Below are positions 12,778 through 15,396 of a stretch of DNA of 15,396 nucleotides, one piece after another; the stretch's first letter is position 1, and each line of letters begins with the position of its first letter. Source of the stretch: Bacteroidales bacterium UBA3543 (GTDB taxonomy: Bacteria; Bacteroidota; Bacteroidia; Bacteroidales; UBA932); contig DFOK01000101.1 in assembly GCA_002376715.1 (NCBI GenBank), positions 1 to 15,396 of the forward strand. Direction: 5' to 3'. Made by a program: the position numbers and the translations under genes. The notes beneath the pieces were generated by a model that ran no database searches, was not told where the DNA came from, and saw only the letters and a program-made list of their open reading frames with translations.

Positions 12778-14712
12778 ATGGCTTACTTGAAATTCAACAA
12801 AGCGGAACTGGTCAATCTCGAATACTCTCTCAAACGGGAGTTGATTTCGACCAATATAGGTGGCGGTTATACCAACACGACCATTGTATGTTGCAATACG
12901 AGAAAATACCATGGCCTGCTCGTTGTTCCCGTAGACAATTTCGGAGGGAGCAAACACATCCTGTTGTCGTCTCTAGATGAGACACTAATTCAGCACGGGC
13001 GACCTTTCAACCTTGGTATCCATAACTACGGCTCCGTATTTGAGCCCAAAGGTCACAAGTATATCATTGACTTTGAAATGGACCCCGTACCTGTTATTAC
13101 ATACCGCGTTGGCGGTATGGTGTTCCGCAAAAGCATGATCTTTTCGAGTAAAAATGAAGATCAACTGCTGATCAAGTATACCCTTGTGGATGCACATAGT
13201 AACACTATCCTCAGGTTAAAGCCTTTCCTTGCATTCCGTAACACCCACTCCCTGACAAGGGCCAATAGTGATGCAGACACTCATTACAGAAATATAGAAA
13301 ACGGAGTCGCTTTCAAGATGTATCAGGGTTTTCCCGATCTTAATCTCCAGGTTTCAAAACCATGTGACTATGTGGCTTCACCGGATTGGTACTATAAAAT
13401 TGTTTATCAAGAGGAGTATCGTCGCGGATTTGACTGTACCGAAGATCTCTTTGTTCCGGGCTACTTTGAGATGCCGATAAAAAAAGGTGAGACCATAATC
13501 TTCTCAGCTTCCACCAACGAATGTGCCCCGAATACCTTGAAAGCCAAATTCACCAGAGAGCTTAATGCTCTCGATCCTCAGGAGAGTTATGAAGACTGTC
13601 TCAGGGATGCTGCAAAGCAACTTTTTATAACGCGAAACGGAAAAACTGAAATTTGTGCCGGATACTCCTGGCTTGAGTCCGGGCTTTTGAGAGAGACCTG
13701 TGTTGCACTTCCCGGTTTAACTCTGTACAACAATGGTAATGTGAAGCTCTTCAACCGTATTCTTAATGACACGATTTCCTCTCATAAGGAGAGCCTTCTT
13801 GAAGGATGCGACCAGGTTGAGGCGCCTCTTCGCTTAACCGAAGTGGTGCAGCACCTCATATCTTACACGAAAGATTCTGCCAAGGCGTGGTCAAAATATG
13901 GCAATATTCTAAAGGATATCATCAATTCCTTTATCCAGGGGCGTCCGGAGGTGATTCTCCATAATAACGGTCTGCTCTGGGCACAAAAGTCCGGTGTAGC
14001 CCTTTCCTGGATGGATGCTTATGCCAATGGTCGGCCTGTGACAGAGCGTGCCGGCTACCAGGTCGAGACCAACTGTTTCTGGTATAACGCCCTATGTTTT
14101 GCTTCTGCGATGGAGAAGAGTTTTTCAAGGGAAAATGATTTTACCAGAGAATGCGATGCTCTCATAAAGAAAATAGAAGAGAATTTCTACAATATGTTCT
14201 GGGTTGAATCAAGGCGTCATCTTGCTGACTATATCGATGGTTTCGGACAGAACATTTATACAAGACCTAATCAAATATATGCTTGTTCCCTTGATTATAG
14301 CCCTGTAAGCGAGGCAGTACAGGATGAGATTCTGCGTACCATTAACCAGGAGCTCATTACGACACGTGGTGTCAGGACTCTTTCTCCCAAGAATCCCCAA
14401 TACAAAGGAGTCTATGAGGGCAACCAGATAGAGCGCGACCTTGCTACCCATAATGGAAGTACAAGGCCCTGGCTTCTCGGTGCCTATATTGCTTCCTGCC
14501 TCAAACTCTACGGAGCTTCCTATCTACGCACCTCTCAGGCACTGGTAAGCGGTTTCGAGGAGGATATGAATATCCATGGAATTGGCATGGTGGCTGAAAT
14601 ATATGACGGAGATCCTCCGCATCACCCTCACGGTGCCATTCTTGCGGCATCAGCTACCGCCGAGATTATCCGTGTCAAATATCTTATAAACAAATATAAA
14701 TTGGAGGAGTAA
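12778..14712 (+). CDS. Glycogen debranching enzyme (GDE_N/GDE_C, amylo-alpha-1,6-glucosidase type)
   Basis: A 644-residue protein expected to hydrolyse alpha-1,6-linked glucose at glycogen branch points. The N-terminal beta-sandwich domain (about 1-270) opens with the family's GGGYTNTTIVCCNTRKYHGLLV block (about 28-49), and the C-terminal (alpha/alpha)6 domain (about 285-640) contains ALPGLTLY, NNGLLWAQ, VALSWMDAY, PVTERAGYQVETN-FWYN and EIYDGDPPHHPHGAI, all typical of GDE_C. Unusual: where archaeal and many bacterial members read W-G-R-D-T in the barrel entrance motif, this protein reads AGYSWLESGLLRET, so R305-E306-T307 puts Glu in place of Asp. No signal peptide: cytoplasmic. The partner glycosyltransferase starts 2 bases after the stop. 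Confidence 0.92.
   Translation: MAYLKFNKAELVNLEYSLKRELISTNIGGGYTNTTIVCCNTRKYHGLLVVPVDNFGGSKHILLSSLDETLIQHGRPFNLGIHNYGSVFEPKGHKYIIDFEMDPVPVITYRVGGMVFRKSMIFSSKNEDQLLIKYTLVDAHSNTILRLKPFLAFRNTHSLTRANSDADTHYRNIENGVAFKMYQGFPDLNLQVSKPCDYVASPDWYYKIVYQEEYRRGFDCTEDLFVPGYFEMPIKKGETIIFSASTNECAPNTLKAKFTRELNALDPQESYEDCLRDAAKQLFITRNGKTEICAGYSWLESGLLRETCVALPGLTLYNNGNVKLFNRILNDTISSHKESLLEGCDQVEAPLRLTEVVQHLISYTKDSAKAWSKYGNILKDIINSFIQGRPEVILHNNGLLWAQKSGVALSWMDAYANGRPVTERAGYQVETNCFWYNALCFASAMEKSFSRENDFTRECDALIKKIEENFYNMFWVESRRHLADYIDGFGQNIYTRPNQIYACSLDYSPVSEAVQDEILRTINQELITTRGVRTLSPKNPQYKGVYEGNQIERDLATHNGSTRPWLLGAYIASCLKLYGASYLRTSQALVSGFEEDMNIHGIGMVAEIYDGDPPHHPHGAILAASATAEIIRVKYLINKYKLEE
14703..14709 (+). promoter_or_regulatory. 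Strong Shine-Dalgarno of the glycogen-synthase-like gene
   Basis: GGAGGAG lies 5 bases before ATG 14715, inside the last codons of the debranching enzyme. Most other starts here lack any Shine-Dalgarno, so this one stands out and fixes the start. It suggests reinitiation or coupled translation after the debranching enzyme. It also encodes the terminal Glu-Glu, so part of the purine richness may be coding. Confidence 0.55.
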
Positions 14713-14714
14713 TC

Positions 14715-15396
14715 ATGAGAGTATTGATGTTCGGATGGGAGTTTCCTCCTCATATTGCAGGTGGCCTAGGTACAGCCTGTTATGGATTGACTAAGGGACT
14801 TGCCCACCACGATGTTGAGGTCCTTTTCGTGATGCCTACAGCTTCCGGAGATGAAGACCAAAGTGCTGTCAGGATCATCAATGCCAGTGATGTGGCCGTC
14901 TATGATACCTGCAAGAATATTGATGAGTTTTTGGGCAAGGTGGATTTTCTCCGAGTGGGCTCCAATCTCAGGCCCTATATCGATCCGGTATCATTCACGG
15001 AACTTGTAACGGAAGAACAGAAATATCAGACCGAAGAGTTTAAGGGTTATTTTAAGGAGAAATACAAGTTTTCCGGCAAATACGGAGCAAACCTCATGGA
15101 GGAGGTGGCCCGCTATGCAATGGTTGCCGGAGCTATTGCGCAACAGCATAAGTTTGACGTAATCCATGCCCACGACTGGCTTACCAATCTGGCCGGTATT
15201 GCTGCCAAGAAAGTATCCGGTAAACCGCTTGTAATACATGTTCACGCCACCGAGTTTGATCGTACCGGTGAGAATGTCAATCCCGAAGTGTTCCGTTTGG
15301 AACAGACCGGTATGCGTGAAGCTGACAAGGTTATCACAGTAAGTAATCTGACGCGCAACATCGTAATCAACAAATATGGCATTGATCCTTCAAAGG
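14715..15396 (+). CDS. Glycogen-synthase-like glycosyltransferase (GT-B fold), 3' truncated by window end
   Basis: The first 227 codons, open to the window edge. MRVLMFGWEFPPHIAGGLGT is the N-terminal Rossmann strand and glycine loop of GT-B starch/glycogen synthases and GT4 relatives. Later, VIHAHDWLTNLAGI (H151, H153, D154, W155) and VIHVHATEFDRTG match the starch-synthase catalytic domain, and ADKVITVSNLTRNIVINKYGI leads into the linker to the second domain. The nucleotide-sugar and acceptor sites of the C-terminal half are not in the window. The Lys of the bacterial GlgA KTGGL motif is Ile14 here. Its position beside a debranching enzyme and near glgB supports alpha-glucan elongation. In Bacteroidales this gene is usually followed by a GH57 amylase-like gene (recollection, not seen here). 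Donor (ADP- or UDP-glucose) is undetermined. Confidence 0.85.
   Translation, partial: MRVLMFGWEFPPHIAGGLGTACYGLTKGLAHHDVEVLFVMPTASGDEDQSAVRIINASDVAVYDTCKNIDEFLGKVDFLRVGSNLRPYIDPVSFTELVTEEQKYQTEEFKGYFKEKYKFSGKYGANLMEEVARYAMVAGAIAQQHKFDVIHAHDWLTNLAGIAAKKVSGKPLVIHVHATEFDRTGENVNPEVFRLEQTGMREADKVITVSNLTRNIVINKYGIDPSK

Overview
The window looks like chromosomal DNA from a member of the Bacteroidota, most likely order Bacteroidales. It reads as an assembled contig (probably metagenomic), because its first 18 bases match the Tn5/Nextera mosaic-end adapter rather than biology. The Bacteroidota call rests on three things: -7 promoter boxes of the form TAnnTTTG in every divergent or operon-start gap, A-rich leaders that mostly lack Shine-Dalgarno sequences, and the gene repertoire (a eukaryote-like GH13_8 glycogen branching enzyme, a GDE-type debranching enzyme beside a glycogen-synthase-like glycosyltransferase, and a small Cys-rich membrane protein). 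Coding density is high. There is no tRNA, rRNA, CRISPR array, insertion sequence or phage gene that I can see, and no gap longer than 300 bases.

Layout. 75-1373 (+): an M23 (LytM-type) cell-wall peptidase with a lipoprotein-like N-terminus. 1382-3782 (-): a probable operon transcribed as M16 zinc peptidase, O-methyltransferase, mscL. It diverges from dnaX at a compact 81-base promoter region. 3864-6374 (+): dnaX (DNA polymerase III gamma/tau) followed by lptB (LPS-export ATPase). 6375-8461 (-): prs (PRPP synthase), nadE (NAD synthetase without a glutaminase domain) and a small Cys-rich membrane protein, tightly packed; engB lies upstream on the same strand (8614-9222). engB diverges from xseA at overlapping promoters. 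9310-12678 (+): xseA, xseB and glgB overlap head to tail, so exonuclease VII and glycogen branching enzyme are probably translated from one message. After a well-formed promoter (12687-12718) come a glycogen debranching enzyme and the first 227 codons of a glycogen-synthase-like glycosyltransferase, which runs off the window end.

How the genes work together. The right-hand third is a glycogen module: the glycosyltransferase elongates, GlgB branches, and the GDE-family enzyme debranches. prs and nadE are metabolically linked, since PRPP is needed to make the NAD precursor that NadE finishes. The rest is housekeeping: replication (dnaX), ribosome assembly (engB), DNA repair (xseAB), envelope biogenesis (lptB, M23) and osmotic safety (mscL).

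I found no convincing undescribed multi-gene system. The points most worth a second look are the adapter remnant, a dispersed low-complexity heptamer element (inside the dnaX linker, with related A/C-rich leaders before prs and mscL), several key-residue deviations (M23 HxD, GDE RET, GT lacking the KxGGL lysine), the glutaminase-less NadE, and the physical coupling of xseAB to glgB.
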